Assembly: GCA_044371425.1 (NCBI GenBank)
Contig: JBILTR010000012.1
Location: 76,858 to 140,857 of the forward strand
Source of the DNA: JBEISR01 sp044371425
GTDB taxonomy: Bacteria; Planctomycetota; Planctomycetia; Pirellulales; Pirellulaceae
DNA length: 64,000 nucleotides
Direction: 5' to 3'
Positions within the stretch are counted from its first letter, which is position 1. The number at the start of each line of letters is the position of its first letter. Positions 17,057 through 25,603 of this stretch are shown one piece after another. A program made the translations under genes and the position numbers. The notes beneath the pieces are model-generated. The model worked only from the letters and a program-made list of their open reading frames with translations, did not search any database and had not been told where the DNA came from.

Positions 17057-17925
17057 TCTCCTTTTGAGCGGAAACGCTCCATCGGATCATTTTGTAGGTC
17101 CCTTGCCCTCCCTATCCAACCTCCACTCGAAGGTTGCCGCCAGAGAGATAGGTTGCTTGTTTCCAACGTCACCAAACAATCCGTCCGGTGACCTGCAAAG
17201 GGGAAATCGATCAGGAGGCCGCCTCGCATTCGAGCGTCATGCGGAGAAGTCCCAGATGGATGATCTGTTTCGCCCTCATGACTTGCTGCGACGTCGCGCC
17301 ACTTCCTCGGTACTCGCGAAGCCACGAAGTCAGGGAGAGCCCCATCCCCTATTGCGAGTCCCTCTTGGAGAGCCCGTCGGCATTTCCTGTGGGCGGTGAC
17401 CTTTGGTTTGCAATCGAATCGAAAGGTCGAATCGCGCCCCAACCAGTCGTCGTGTTCTGACGCACGATCTGGCCCTTTTCTTTCACCGCTTCTTGGCGTC
17501 TTCGCGTGGGAACCATCGACTTCCACACCCGATCGAAAGGGCCATGGCAAGGCAAAGACCTCTCCGCTTAATCGCCCAGTGACCGGTTTTCCCATGGCTT
17601 GCGGCAGACGCCAAAATCCCCCCCTTGGCTCTCCTGGATCAACGCCCACAGTGATCCCAGATGGACCAGGAGCGCGGATGCAGTCCACTTGGGATCGATA
17701 AGCCGCTGCAGCGACGTCGATCCCATACGCAATCGCCTTCCGTCGCCGACGCGCATGCCCCTCAGCCCCTCAGATTCGGCTCCCGAACTCCATCAGCGGC
17801 TCGTCTGGGAAGGGAATTGACGTAGCCGTCCGCTCACTCCCCCCGTACGATACATCCAAGGTTGTGGATACCGATCCGTTCAGCCCCCCTTCGATGCATC
17901 CGCCCAGTCGACTGGAAACTGCAAC
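17057..17925. other. Long intergenic region with repeat-like flanks
   Basis: About 870 bp without a supported gene. The open frames on both strands are Arg/Ser/Pro-rich, lack ribosome binding sites and resemble no family. A small hairpin (GAGCG-GAAA-CGCTC, 17066-17079) lies just after the permease stop but has no T-run. At 17313-17329 (CTCGCGAAGCCACGAAG) and 17493-17510 (CTTGGCGTCTTCGCGTGG) there are roughly inverted, 8-bp-periodic segments like those of the repeat array at the right end of the window. Confidence 0.4.
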
Positions 17926-18675
17926 ATGACTCAGCCTCCCTCAGGCCCCCTCTCGGATGACGACTCGAAACCCCCGATTCGGGCTCGAGTTCCCGACGGA
18001 CTGCAACGAGGAGTCTTTTCGACCGGCGTGATCGTGATGACGGGAGCGACCGAATTCATCATCGACTTCGTACAGAACTTGGGACGTCCCCATCAGATCG
18101 TCGCCCGCATCGTGATGCCGCATCCTGTCCTGCCACAGTTTGCCGAAGCGCTGAAGACGAATATCGATCTCTATACTCAGCGCTATGGACAGCTACCGGT
18201 GGTTGCCGAGTCGACGACGTTGGTGACGGGCTCGCTGCATGGCAATGTTCGAGAGGTCTCGCCAACTCCACACAGCAGACCACCGGTGGATCTTGCCAGC
18301 GGAACGATCGATGTCCTTGGGTCGGCCCAGGCGACTCCCGCCACCCCAGGCTCCTCTGAACCGGAACCGCCGGTCACGGCCAAGCCGCCGGCAAGTAAAG
18401 CCCCGGCCAACCTCACCCGCAAGATGACCGCGCAAGAAGTCTATGACGACTTGAAACTGCCCGATGAACTGCTCAGCGGCGCCTACGCCAACGCAGTCGT
18501 CATCGGCCATGGACCGCATGAGTTCAGCCTCGACTTCATCACCAATTTCTACCCACAGTTTGCCGTATCGTCCCGAGTATTCCTGGCGGCGGGACAAATC
18601 CACCGGCTGCTCGATTCGCTTCGGTCCGCATGGGAGCAGTATCGACAGAGGCTCCAGGAACCACCGAAAGGATGA
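17926..18675 (+). CDS. Tandem DUF3467 protein
   Basis: This 249-aa protein is built of two DUF3467-like domains joined by a Pro/Ala-rich linker (about 95-165). The first (about 22-85) has GVFSTGVIVMTGATEFIIDFVQNLGRP and VMPHPVLPQFAEALKTNIDLY. The second (about 170-245) has AYANAVVIGHGPHEFSLDFITNF and RVFLAAGQIHRLLDSLRSAWEQY. DUF3467 proteins are small cytosolic proteins of unknown function, usually with one domain. The start has no strong ribosome binding site. It converges with the next gene, 10 bp away, and nothing nearby reveals its role. Confidence 0.8.
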   Translation: MTQPPSGPLSDDDSKPPIRARVPDGLQRGVFSTGVIVMTGATEFIIDFVQNLGRPHQIVARIVMPHPVLPQFAEALKTNIDLYTQRYGQLPVVAESTTLVTGSLHGNVREVSPTPHSRPPVDLASGTIDVLGSAQATPATPGSSEPEPPVTAKPPASKAPANLTRKMTAQEVYDDLKLPDELLSGAYANAVVIGHGPHEFSLDFITNFYPQFAVSSRVFLAAGQIHRLLDSLRSAWEQYRQRLQEPPKG

Positions 18676-18684
18676 CTTTTGGGA

Positions 18685-19692
18685 TCAGGGGTGTTTCTTT
18701 GCCGATTGCTTCAGCCACTCCTGAAACGAAAAGCGAAAACCATCCGACTTCTTGGCGATGGCTCGATTGATTTTCTCCGCCAGAAGCTCATTCGATTCCG
18801 CAATCTTCTGCTCGATCAAGCCTTCCAAGGATTCCCCGAGGGCTTCTGCCATCGGTCCCTGAATCTGGCTGATTCGCTCCACGCGCCACTCCGTCAGCTT
18901 CGCCGATGCCAACTCCACATGCGGCTCGATCCGTATCGCAGGAGGTACCTCCGTTGGTATCGACTGAATGCGGATCCGGGTCACTAGATCCATTCGCACG
19001 CGGGCTCGCGCTTGCAACGAGAGACTCCACATCTGCACATCCCAGCGATATTGCGACGCACGCGCGAAAAGCTCCAGAGGCGCTTCGATGCTCAGTTCCG
19101 TCCGGATTTCGGTCGGACCGACAGGATCCAACCGCATCACCTGCAACTTCAGTTCGTTCTCCGGATCATGCCATCGGACCAGATACCGCTTCCATAGCCC
19201 GTGGTTTGCCATCTTCCAGCGTCGCTTGGTCTTCAGCCGACTGTCATCCCAATCCACTTTCCAGCCATCCAGCACTTCGACCTGCCCACCCCAGTCCTTC
19301 CTTTCCTCAATCTGCTCTGGAAGATTCCGCAAGGCCTGCTGCCTAAGCCATGCCACCAACCACGGTGCCGGTTCACCACCCTCCCAGACATCGGATCGAG
19401 TTTCTGACGGAGAAGTCTTGTCGGTAGGGACGCTCTGCGTGCTGCTCTCGCGAGAAAAGAAATCGTCGTCGATCGCGAAAGGATCTTCCGGAACCGAGGG
19501 GGAAGTTTGAGCGTAAGCGGTGGGGGGGTGGAGAGCGAACCAAAGAACGACGACCACCGAACTCCACACCAGCCAGCCAAATGAGCCGCTCACCCCATGC
19601 ACTCCCTGGGATCCTGGCGACCGATCGGCTGGTTTCGGCCCCCCGAGCGATTCCTCGCGATGTCGCAAACCACTGCGGAAGAAGGATTTCAT
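18685..19692 (-). CDS. Exported protein of unknown function
   Basis: This is a 335-aa protein with a hydrophobic segment at about 40-60 (LVWSSVVVVLWFALHPPTAYA) that looks like a signal peptide with a long n-region. An acidic linker is followed by a domain of alternating beta strands and a C-terminal helical part (GESLEGLIEQKIAESNELLAEKINRAI). I recognise no family. GGGA lies 7 bp before the ATG. The beta-rich middle with a helical tail suggests a periplasmic structural or lipid-binding fold, but that is a guess. Confidence 0.7.
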   Translation of the reverse strand: MKSFFRSGLRHREESLGGPKPADRSPGSQGVHGVSGSFGWLVWSSVVVVLWFALHPPTAYAQTSPSVPEDPFAIDDDFFSRESSTQSVPTDKTSPSETRSDVWEGGEPAPWLVAWLRQQALRNLPEQIEERKDWGGQVEVLDGWKVDWDDSRLKTKRRWKMANHGLWKRYLVRWHDPENELKLQVMRLDPVGPTEIRTELSIEAPLELFARASQYRWDVQMWSLSLQARARVRMDLVTRIRIQSIPTEVPPAIRIEPHVELASAKLTEWRVERISQIQGPMAEALGESLEGLIEQKIAESNELLAEKINRAIAKKSDGFRFSFQEWLKQSAKKHP

Positions 19693-19848
19693 CGGGCGTT
19701 CCCAAAGGCAAAGTACCGCGGTCGAGCCCGACAGCGGCGGTCCCCAAAGCGATCGTTCCGAGTCGGACTCCTGGTGTGCCCGATCGGGCGTCAGGCCGAT
19801 CGGGCATCATCCTTTCTCCCATTTCCCTCGAAAAAACCACCTGGACGA

Positions 19849-20397
19849 TCAATCTCTGGGGTCCGACGACGTGTGATCGTGGACGATCTTCCAACCTTCC
19901 TCGGTCTTGCGGAAGACCAAGGTGAAGTTACCTGCCATCGGTTCGGAGGAACGGTCCAGCTTCCAACGCCCCAGGACAAAGGCCGCTGAATCCCCCAGCG
20001 GAAACGGCTCGATCTCCGTGAATGTGACGGTTCCCATGGCAGACCGATCTGGGTAGCGAGTCAGGTACCTGTCCCTAGTGGCCGTCCAACCTCGGGTGGT
20101 CTTCCCCCCAGAGGAAAAGGTGAGATCGTCCGACCTCAGGTAGTGATCCATGAACCTCTCAATGCTCCCTTCATTCCATGCGCGCTGCTGCTGATCGATA
20201 ACGCGACGAATCGCCTCACCCCACCTTTCTGCCCCTGTGTCCTGCCCCCCCAACACCAGAACCACACCCCCGAATATGGCGAGAAAGAGGATCAAAAGCT
20301 GGAGGAGCAAAGAGAATCGGGGCCGACGGTCTGCACCGGAAGGGACCGTCCATTGCGAGTCCAGTTCGGATTCCGGGACGTTTGAATTGCTCTTCAT
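19849..20397 (-). CDS. NTF2/SnoaL-like (DUF4440) protein with membrane anchor
   Basis: This 182-aa protein starts at the ATG at 20397, which has AAGGAGG 9 bp upstream. The longer open frame begins far upstream without a ribosome binding site. A membrane helix at about 28-49 precedes a compact domain with RRVIDQQQRAWNEGSIERFMDHYL, then strands ending in GNFTLVFRKTEEGWKIVHDHTS, the cone-shaped NTF2/SnoaL fold. Proteins with this fold often bind or isomerise small molecules, or serve as scaffolds. The domain probably faces the periplasm. No partner gene is evident. Confidence 0.8.
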   Translation of the reverse strand: MKSNSNVPESELDSQWTVPSGADRRPRFSLLLQLLILFLAIFGGVVLVLGGQDTGAERWGEAIRRVIDQQQRAWNEGSIERFMDHYLRSDDLTFSSGGKTTRGWTATRDRYLTRYPDRSAMGTVTFTEIEPFPLGDSAAFVLGRWKLDRSSEPMAGNFTLVFRKTEEGWKIVHDHTSSDPRD

Positions 20398-20523
20398 CGT
20401 TCGATGCCTCCTTGTATTTGCCGCCAATTTAGGTTTCCATGATTCCATCGTGAGTCGCTCTGATGGGAGCGGCCCGACTTCCAACGTCCATCGCTGAATT
20501 CCTCGACAAAAGTTTGCACTCCC

Positions 20524-21177
20524 TTGCTCCATCCCCTGTCGCTCCACAGATTGCAATGTTTGAAGTGGCTGGTGCTCGCCACTTTTCTGCTGGGACTGCT
20601 GCCCTCCCCTGTATGGCAGATGGCTCTGGACGGGATCGAGGATTTTCCATGCCGCGGGCATCGGTGCGGCTGCCGCAGTGCCCAGCAGTGCAAGACTCGC
20701 TGCTGTTGTTATACCGCAGTGGAGCGTGCGGCTTGGGCGGCGCGGAAGGGGCGAAGTCCCAAGTACTCGCTGGCTATTAGCGAGTCCGGTGTGATCGATC
20801 AGCCGATGACGCTGGCGTTAACGAAAAGAGGAAAGCAACCGGTCAGCGTGGTTTCCGCCTCCTGCTGCCCTCCATCGCCAATGTCCGATGCCAAAAGCGC
20901 TTGCTGCAAAAGCGAAGCGAACAGCAAGCCAAAGAGTAAAAACAAGACCTGCTGTGGGAAAGAGCAAAAATCTCCAATCGACTCGGCGTTTGAGGCGTTG
21001 GATTGCCGAGGCGGTCCTTCCCCTTTCCTTTCCACCCCCTGGTATCTGCCCGTTCTTGTGGGGCAAACCCGATCATTCGACATCTGTTCCTTCCCGGTCG
21101 CTACCTTGCTTCCTCCAAGATGGCCTTCATGGAACGATGAAGTCGACACGCCCCCGCCAAGGTTCTCGGCTCTCTAG
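20524..21177 (+). CDS. Cysteine-rich exported protein of unknown function
   Basis: This 217-aa frame starts at a TTG at 20524; another in-frame TTG lies at 20551. A hydrophobic segment (LKWLVLATFLLGLLP) suggests export. Three cysteine clusters follow: CRGHRCGCRSAQQCKTRCCCYT near residues 43-64, SASCCPPSP near 112, and KSACCKSEAN to KTCCGKEQK near 125-145. Such clusters can bind metals such as copper or zinc, or form disulfides in the periplasm. No family is recognised, and the start and even the reality of the gene are less certain because no ribosome binding site is clear. Confidence 0.55.
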   Translation: MLHPLSLHRLQCLKWLVLATFLLGLLPSPVWQMALDGIEDFPCRGHRCGCRSAQQCKTRCCCYTAVERAAWAARKGRSPKYSLAISESGVIDQPMTLALTKRGKQPVSVVSASCCPPSPMSDAKSACCKSEANSKPKSKNKTCCGKEQKSPIDSAFEALDCRGGPSPFLSTPWYLPVLVGQTRSFDICSFPVATLLPPRWPSWNDEVDTPPPRFSAL

Positions 21178-21601
21178 GGACCAAGCAAGCAGCAATTGAG
21201 GATTGCAATCCACAGAGCCCCCAGTTACAGGAGCCCTGGTTGGACGAAGAGGCCCCATCCGCAACGGCCCTGCGTACGGACATCGCTTCCGAAAGCTGAT
21301 TCTCTCACAAAGCATCTTGGAACGTTGCAACCGCCGACGTGGCGCCCAGCACCGTTCCAGTGCTGATTGCCGGCTTGCTTTAGGCCCTTCTCAATCGATC
21401 CTTTTTGATTCGCCTTACACGAACTAGGCGAGTCGGCAAGTTGGATTGATCCTGGTGGCGCGCTAGCGCCGATTCGGGGCAGCTTCCAGCGGCAGCTGTC
21501 CCCATCCAATCTCCCTGAACCACCCGGATCGGTAGACCGCCGGGTTTTTCGTAGGGGGACTCTATCTTTTGCCAAACCAATCGAGTCCAGGAAGACAAAT
21601 C
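21178..21601. other. Intergenic leader region upstream of the DUF1559 gene
   Basis: About 420 bp without a gene. It holds a perfect palindrome GGCGCGCTAGCGCC (21457-21470), an imperfect inverted repeat around 21477-21504 (GGGGCAGCT to AGCTGTCCCC), and a strong plus-strand terminator hairpin at 21522-21549. The last ends about 50 bp before the DUF1559 start. The run of structured elements suggests a regulated leader rather than plain spacer. Confidence 0.45.
21522..21549 (+). terminator. Rho-independent terminator or attenuator
   Basis: ACCCGG (21522-21527) pairs with CCGGGT (21540-21545). An inner stem CGG/CCG and a short loop lie between them, and the stem is followed at once by five T. It acts only in the plus direction. 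It may end transcripts from the Cys-rich gene, or it may be an attenuator in the leader of the DUF1559 gene. Confidence 0.7.
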
Positions 21602-22702
21602 ATGAGTTCCAATCGGTTCCAGCGCCATCGGTGCGCATTTACGTTAGTGGAACTGCTGGTGGTGATCGCCATCATCGGCGTTCTGGTTGGATTGCTTTTG
21701 CCTGCGGTTCAAGCGGCGCGCGAGGCGGCGCGTCGCATGCAGTGCAGCAACAGCATGAAGCAACTGAGCCTTGCGATGCTCAATTACGAATCGGCCTTTC
21801 GCAAGTTTCCAATGGGTGGAGCAGTCGACTCCGACTTTTCGGTGCAGGCAAGGCTTCTACCTTATGTGGAGCAGGTGAATCTGCATCAGATGCTCGATTA
21901 TGCACTTCCGGCCTTCACTGGCCCATTTAACGCCAAGGTCCCGCACCCTTCCTTTGTACAGGCGTTCGCGACGCCCGTGGCGATCTTCCTTTGCCCAAGC
22001 GATCCAGCGCCCTCGACCGTACGAGTCGTAGCTGGAGGCACTGCCTACACCTACGGCGGACTGAACTACATGGTCAGTTTCGGGAGTGGCCAGGGAACCA
22101 ACAACGACCTCCGCTGGCCGACTGATGGGATCGTTTATCAAAGGTCCACCCGCGCCTTCCGCGACATCATCGACGGCAGTTCCAATACGGTCGCGTTCAG
22201 CGAAACCGTGCGCAGTGTGGGCGATGACATGACACTTCCAGCAGGGAAGCTGCCAAAATTTCCCTATGCTTTCACATTGAACGGTTCAGGAGGGGTCAGC
22301 AGCTCGCTCAACCCAGTGCCTGGCCTGGCAGCGACGGGCGGTGGCTGGTCGGCTTACAGGAACGCAGCTGGGATGATTTCCAACCCTGACCTCCGGGTTC
22401 TCTGGCCGACCTTCACCGGCTGGCGCGGGGGCAACAGTCCTGCCTTGCGGGGACGTGGTCAGTCCTGGGCCTTCAGCGGTGCCATCAACTCATTGACCAA
22501 CGGGTACACCACTCCCAACTCCGTTATCCCGGATGTAGTCACCCACTTCACCGGCTACTTCGCTCCTCGCAGCTACCACACCGGTGGTGCCATGATAGGA
22601 CTTGCGGACGGGTCGGTGCAATTCTTCAGCAATGGCATGGATGCTTCGCTGCATCGCGCGTTCCACAGCATCGATGGAGGCGAAACGGTAGGCGAGTTCT
22701 GA
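21602..22702 (+). CDS. DUF1559 protein with type IV pilin-like N-terminus
   Basis: This is a 366-aa protein starting at the ATG at 21602 with AGGAAG 7 bp upstream. The N-terminus has a short basic leader and AFTLVELLVVIAIIGVLVGLLLPAVQAAREAARRMQC, a type II/IV pseudopilin cleavage and helix pattern. The rest is the DUF1559 domain, ending with the glycine-rich segment GGAMIGLADGSVQFFSNGMD. The family is greatly expanded in planctomycetes and its function is unsettled, with surface or pseudopilus roles proposed. It would be processed by a PilD-type peptidase, not TadV. A GC-rich stem-loop follows the stop. Confidence 0.94.
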   Translation: MSSNRFQRHRCAFTLVELLVVIAIIGVLVGLLLPAVQAAREAARRMQCSNSMKQLSLAMLNYESAFRKFPMGGAVDSDFSVQARLLPYVEQVNLHQMLDYALPAFTGPFNAKVPHPSFVQAFATPVAIFLCPSDPAPSTVRVVAGGTAYTYGGLNYMVSFGSGQGTNNDLRWPTDGIVYQRSTRAFRDIIDGSSNTVAFSETVRSVGDDMTLPAGKLPKFPYAFTLNGSGGVSSSLNPVPGLAATGGGWSAYRNAAGMISNPDLRVLWPTFTGWRGGNSPALRGRGQSWAFSGAINSLTNGYTTPNSVIPDVVTHFTGYFAPRSYHTGGAMIGLADGSVQFFSNGMDASLHRAFHSIDGGETVGEF

Positions 22703-22720
22703 TCGCTTTCTCCAAGGCAT

Positions 22721-22750
22721 GGGGCGTCATCCTTGGATGGACGACGCCCC
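22721..22750 (+). terminator. GC-rich stem-loop after the DUF1559 gene
   Basis: GGGGCGTC (22721-22728) pairs with GACGCCCC (22743-22750), with a pyrimidine-rich but interrupted T tract after it. It sits 18 bp past the stop and is probably a terminator, which also argues that the next gene starts downstream of it. Confidence 0.5.
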
Positions 22751-22814
22751 TGCCCTTTCTTTCCTTCCCCCTCTGTCCCCGACATCTCACTTCGTTCATG
22801 GAATCGCTACCCCA

Positions 22815-24167
22815 ATGCTCCACCGCAAATCCTCATGGCCCGATTATCGCGCTGTCTGGCGATGGCATTTCTACGCAGGGCTGTTTTGCATCCCCTTCGT
22901 CATCCTTCTGTCGCTCACCGGAGCCCTCTACCTCTATCGCCCGCAGTTGGAACCATGGCTCGATCGTTCCTGGGATGAAAAGGTCTCGGGCGGAATCGCT
23001 CAACCTCTTGCAATGCAATTCCAAGCTGCTCTGGAAACATTCCCGCAATCCAAACCGGCCGCCTATCTGCTCCCCGAATGCGGCTGGAAGGCGTCCCGTT
23101 TCCTGGTGATGCACGAAGGAAAACTGCAGCGAGTCTACGTCGATCCCAATCAAGCCAAAGTTCTGGGGTGGGAGTCGGATGACAGTCGCTTTTTCAACTG
23201 GCTGAAGCGTCTCCACGGTCAGTTGCTGATGGGGACTCGCGGAAGCAATCTCGTGGAACTTGCTAGCTCCTGGACGATCGTCATGCTGGCTACCGGTCTA
23301 TTTCTCTGGTGGCCGCGGAGCCAAAAGGGCTGGGGAGGCATCCTTTATCCTCGCTGGCGCAGTGGACCACGGCGATGGATGCGGGACCTCCACGGAGTCA
23401 CAGGATTTTGGATCGCTGCGTTTGCGTTCTTTCTCCTTGCGACTGGTCTTCCTTGGGCGAAGTTCTGGGGCAGTTACTTTCGGCAGGCGCGCGCTCTGGT
23501 GGGTGCTGATCTCTCCAAGCAGGACTGGACCCTTGGCGGCCAATCCGCGGGGGACCATGCCGGGCATACGAATGATTCCAACCAGCCGAAGAAACGCAAG
23601 GGAGGCTTTCGTCGTAGCAGCGGTGGCATGATCGAAAACTGGGATCACCTGGAACTGGTCGCATCCCATGCCAGCTCGATGCAGATGGCGCCTCCTGTGC
23701 TGATCGAGCCCCCGGGGAAATCGGGCGGACCTTGGACCATCAAAGCGGAATCGCCCAATCGCCTGCTGCGCCGCACCACCGAACTGGATGCCGCCACGGG
23801 GCAAGTCGTCAGCGACGAACGTTTCGCCCAAAAGCACTGGATCGATCAAGCTGTCTCGGCGGGCATCGCCGCTCACGAAGGCCAGCTCTTCGGTCCCCTG
23901 AATCAGCTTCTCGGCTTGTTGACGGCACTTGGACTGCTCCTGCTCTCACTCAGTGGCCTTTGGATGTGGTGGCGACGACGCATCCCGGGGACGCTAGGGG
24001 CACCGGTCCCCCTGGTGCAACCTCGCATTCAAGCCACCTTCGTGGTGCTGTTTCTGCTCCTGAGCCTCTACATCCCGATGTTCGGTGCCTCAGCCCTTTT
24101 CGTTGTACTTCTGGAACGATGCATTCTGAGCCGAAACGAGTCGATCCGAAGATGGCTTTCGCTGTGA
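22815..24167 (+). CDS. PepSY-associated membrane protein
   Basis: This 450-aa protein is assigned to start at the ATG at 22815, where MLHRKSSWPDYRAVWRWHFYAG begins the typical PepSY_TM start. The longer frame would overlap a terminator-like stem. About four or five membrane helices are visible, including GLFCIPFVILLSLTGALYLY, WTIVMLATGLFLWWP, TGFWIAAFAFFLLATGLPWA and two near the C-terminus. A PepSY-like periplasmic domain lies between them. Members often act in iron uptake as membrane-bound reductases or partners of TonB receptors, but no receptor gene is next to it here. No strong ribosome binding site was found. Confidence 0.85.
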   Translation: MLHRKSSWPDYRAVWRWHFYAGLFCIPFVILLSLTGALYLYRPQLEPWLDRSWDEKVSGGIAQPLAMQFQAALETFPQSKPAAYLLPECGWKASRFLVMHEGKLQRVYVDPNQAKVLGWESDDSRFFNWLKRLHGQLLMGTRGSNLVELASSWTIVMLATGLFLWWPRSQKGWGGILYPRWRSGPRRWMRDLHGVTGFWIAAFAFFLLATGLPWAKFWGSYFRQARALVGADLSKQDWTLGGQSAGDHAGHTNDSNQPKKRKGGFRRSSGGMIENWDHLELVASHASSMQMAPPVLIEPPGKSGGPWTIKAESPNRLLRRTTELDAATGQVVSDERFAQKHWIDQAVSAGIAAHEGQLFGPLNQLLGLLTALGLLLLSLSGLWMWWRRRIPGTLGAPVPLVQPRIQATFVVLFLLLSLYIPMFGASALFVVLLERCILSRNESIRRWLSL

Positions 24168-24511
24168 CCCCATCCGCAACGAATGCTTCTTCAACCGTGC
24201 CTTCCATTTCCATACCATCCCGGCGACTCAATCAAAAGAAAGACATGATGTCGACTGCCCACCAATCCGAAGTCCGACCTTGGTTCGCCACACAGACACT
24301 CCCTGGTTTGCTTGGCCCCTTCGACGCGTAGACGCTTCGGTTGGCAACGCTTGTACCGCCGTGGATGACCACTACCGCGGACGGGCCGTTCTCATCCGAC
24401 CCAATCGATAGAACGATCGCTTCGATCCTCGATCGCATAGAATAAAAGGGAGGAAACGTGTTAGGCGATCGATCTTAGAACGATAGGCCTTTAGAGAGCC
24501 ACCAGCCTGCG
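24168..24511. other. Intergenic region upstream of queG
   Basis: About 340 bp. I see no gene, tRNA or clear riboswitch. In particular no preQ1 aptamer could be recognised upstream of queG. Confidence 0.4.
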
Positions 24512-25594
24512 ATGAGCGACCTGAGGATTCCAACCGACGAAATGACGATGGCGCTAAAGCACCATGCCGTCGACCTGGGATTCGAAGCGGTGGGGATTGT
24601 CGCCGCGCAGGAGGCGCAGACGTATGCACCCTTCCTGCAATGGCTGGAGAAAGGCCATGCGGGGTCGATGACCTACCTGGATCGACGCCGCGACGCTTAT
24701 CGGCATCCGGATGGCGTTTTGCCCGGTTGCAAAAGCCTTGTCATGCTGCTGGTGTCGTACAAACAACCGGGAGGATCGACCGACAGGGCTGGCTGTGGAA
24801 AGGTTGCTTCCTACGCCTGCAGTGGAATCGATTACCACGATCGGATACGGCAGCAACTTCGTCAGCTTTCCGATTGGCTGAAGAGGATGGAACCATCGGC
24901 CAGGTGCCGCGGAGCGGTCGATACGGCTCCTTTGCTGGAACGCGATTTCGCGCGACTGGCAGGGCTTGGCTGGATCGGAAAGAACACGATGCTGATCCAT
25001 CCCAAGCTGGGCAGCTACACCTTCATCGCTGCCCTGCTCACCGATCTGGAACTGAAGCCCGATGCACCCTTTGCGACGCAACACTGTGGCACCTGCCGCG
25101 CGTGCCTGGATGCCTGCCCGACGCAGGCCTTTACCGCCCCCTACCAACTGGACGCAACTCGCTGCATCAGCTATTGGACGATCGAAAGCCGTAGCATCGC
25201 CCCCGAATCGCTACGCCCTGCGCTAGGAGATTGGGTTTGGGGATGCGACATCTGCCAGGAAGTCTGTCCGTGGAATCGAAAACCGATTCCTACCCCGACC
25301 GATTGGCTGCAGGAAGCCCCCGCTGTCCGACATAGCGATCTGGTCGACCTTTTATCGATCGACGAAACCACTTTCAGGGCTCGCTATGCCAACTCCCCGA
25401 TGTTGCGAGCCGGATGGAGTGGCATGGTGCGCAATGCCGCTTTAGCTGCAGGAAATCGCAAGCTGTTGTCGACCAGAAAACCCCTGATGGAGCAACTGAA
25501 GCATGCGCATCCAGATTCGACCCAAGAGGCGATTCGCTGGGCATTGGGACGGATCGAATCGTCTTCGTCCCAGCAAGGTGAATCCACTACCTAG
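24512..25594 (+). CDS. queG: Epoxyqueuosine reductase QueG
   Basis: This is a 360-aa cobalamin- and iron-sulfur-dependent enzyme that reduces epoxyqueuosine to queuosine in tRNA, the last step of queuosine synthesis. The two 4Fe-4S ligand sets are visible: CGTCRACLDACPTQAF, and CDICQEVCPWN further on. The N-terminal half has the reductase domain (DLGFEAVGIVAAQEAQ, GHAGSMTYLDRRRDAYRHP) and the active-site stretch DTAPLLERDFARLAGLGWIGKNTMLIHP. Length and domain order are normal. The start lacks a strong ribosome binding site. It converges with xseA, 9 bp away. Confidence 0.96.
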   Translation: MSDLRIPTDEMTMALKHHAVDLGFEAVGIVAAQEAQTYAPFLQWLEKGHAGSMTYLDRRRDAYRHPDGVLPGCKSLVMLLVSYKQPGGSTDRAGCGKVASYACSGIDYHDRIRQQLRQLSDWLKRMEPSARCRGAVDTAPLLERDFARLAGLGWIGKNTMLIHPKLGSYTFIAALLTDLELKPDAPFATQHCGTCRACLDACPTQAFTAPYQLDATRCISYWTIESRSIAPESLRPALGDWVWGCDICQEVCPWNRKPIPTPTDWLQEAPAVRHSDLVDLLSIDETTFRARYANSPMLRAGWSGMVRNAALAAGNRKLLSTRKPLMEQLKHAHPDSTQEAIRWALGRIESSSSQQGESTT

Positions 25595-25603
25595 TTCGCT
25601 CGA

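Noticed and set aside
17066..17079. Hairpin GAGCG-GAAA-CGCTC after the permease as a terminator
   Set aside because: There is no T-run after it in the plus direction, and the stem is only five base pairs.
16843..17688. 281-aa open frame on the minus strand across the permease end and the intergenic region
   Set aside because: It overlaps the 3' end of the permease, and its Arg/Ser/Gly-rich product has no recognisable domain.
24168..24511. preQ1-type riboswitch upstream of queG
   Set aside because: I could not find the compact stem and A-rich tail expected of such aptamers.
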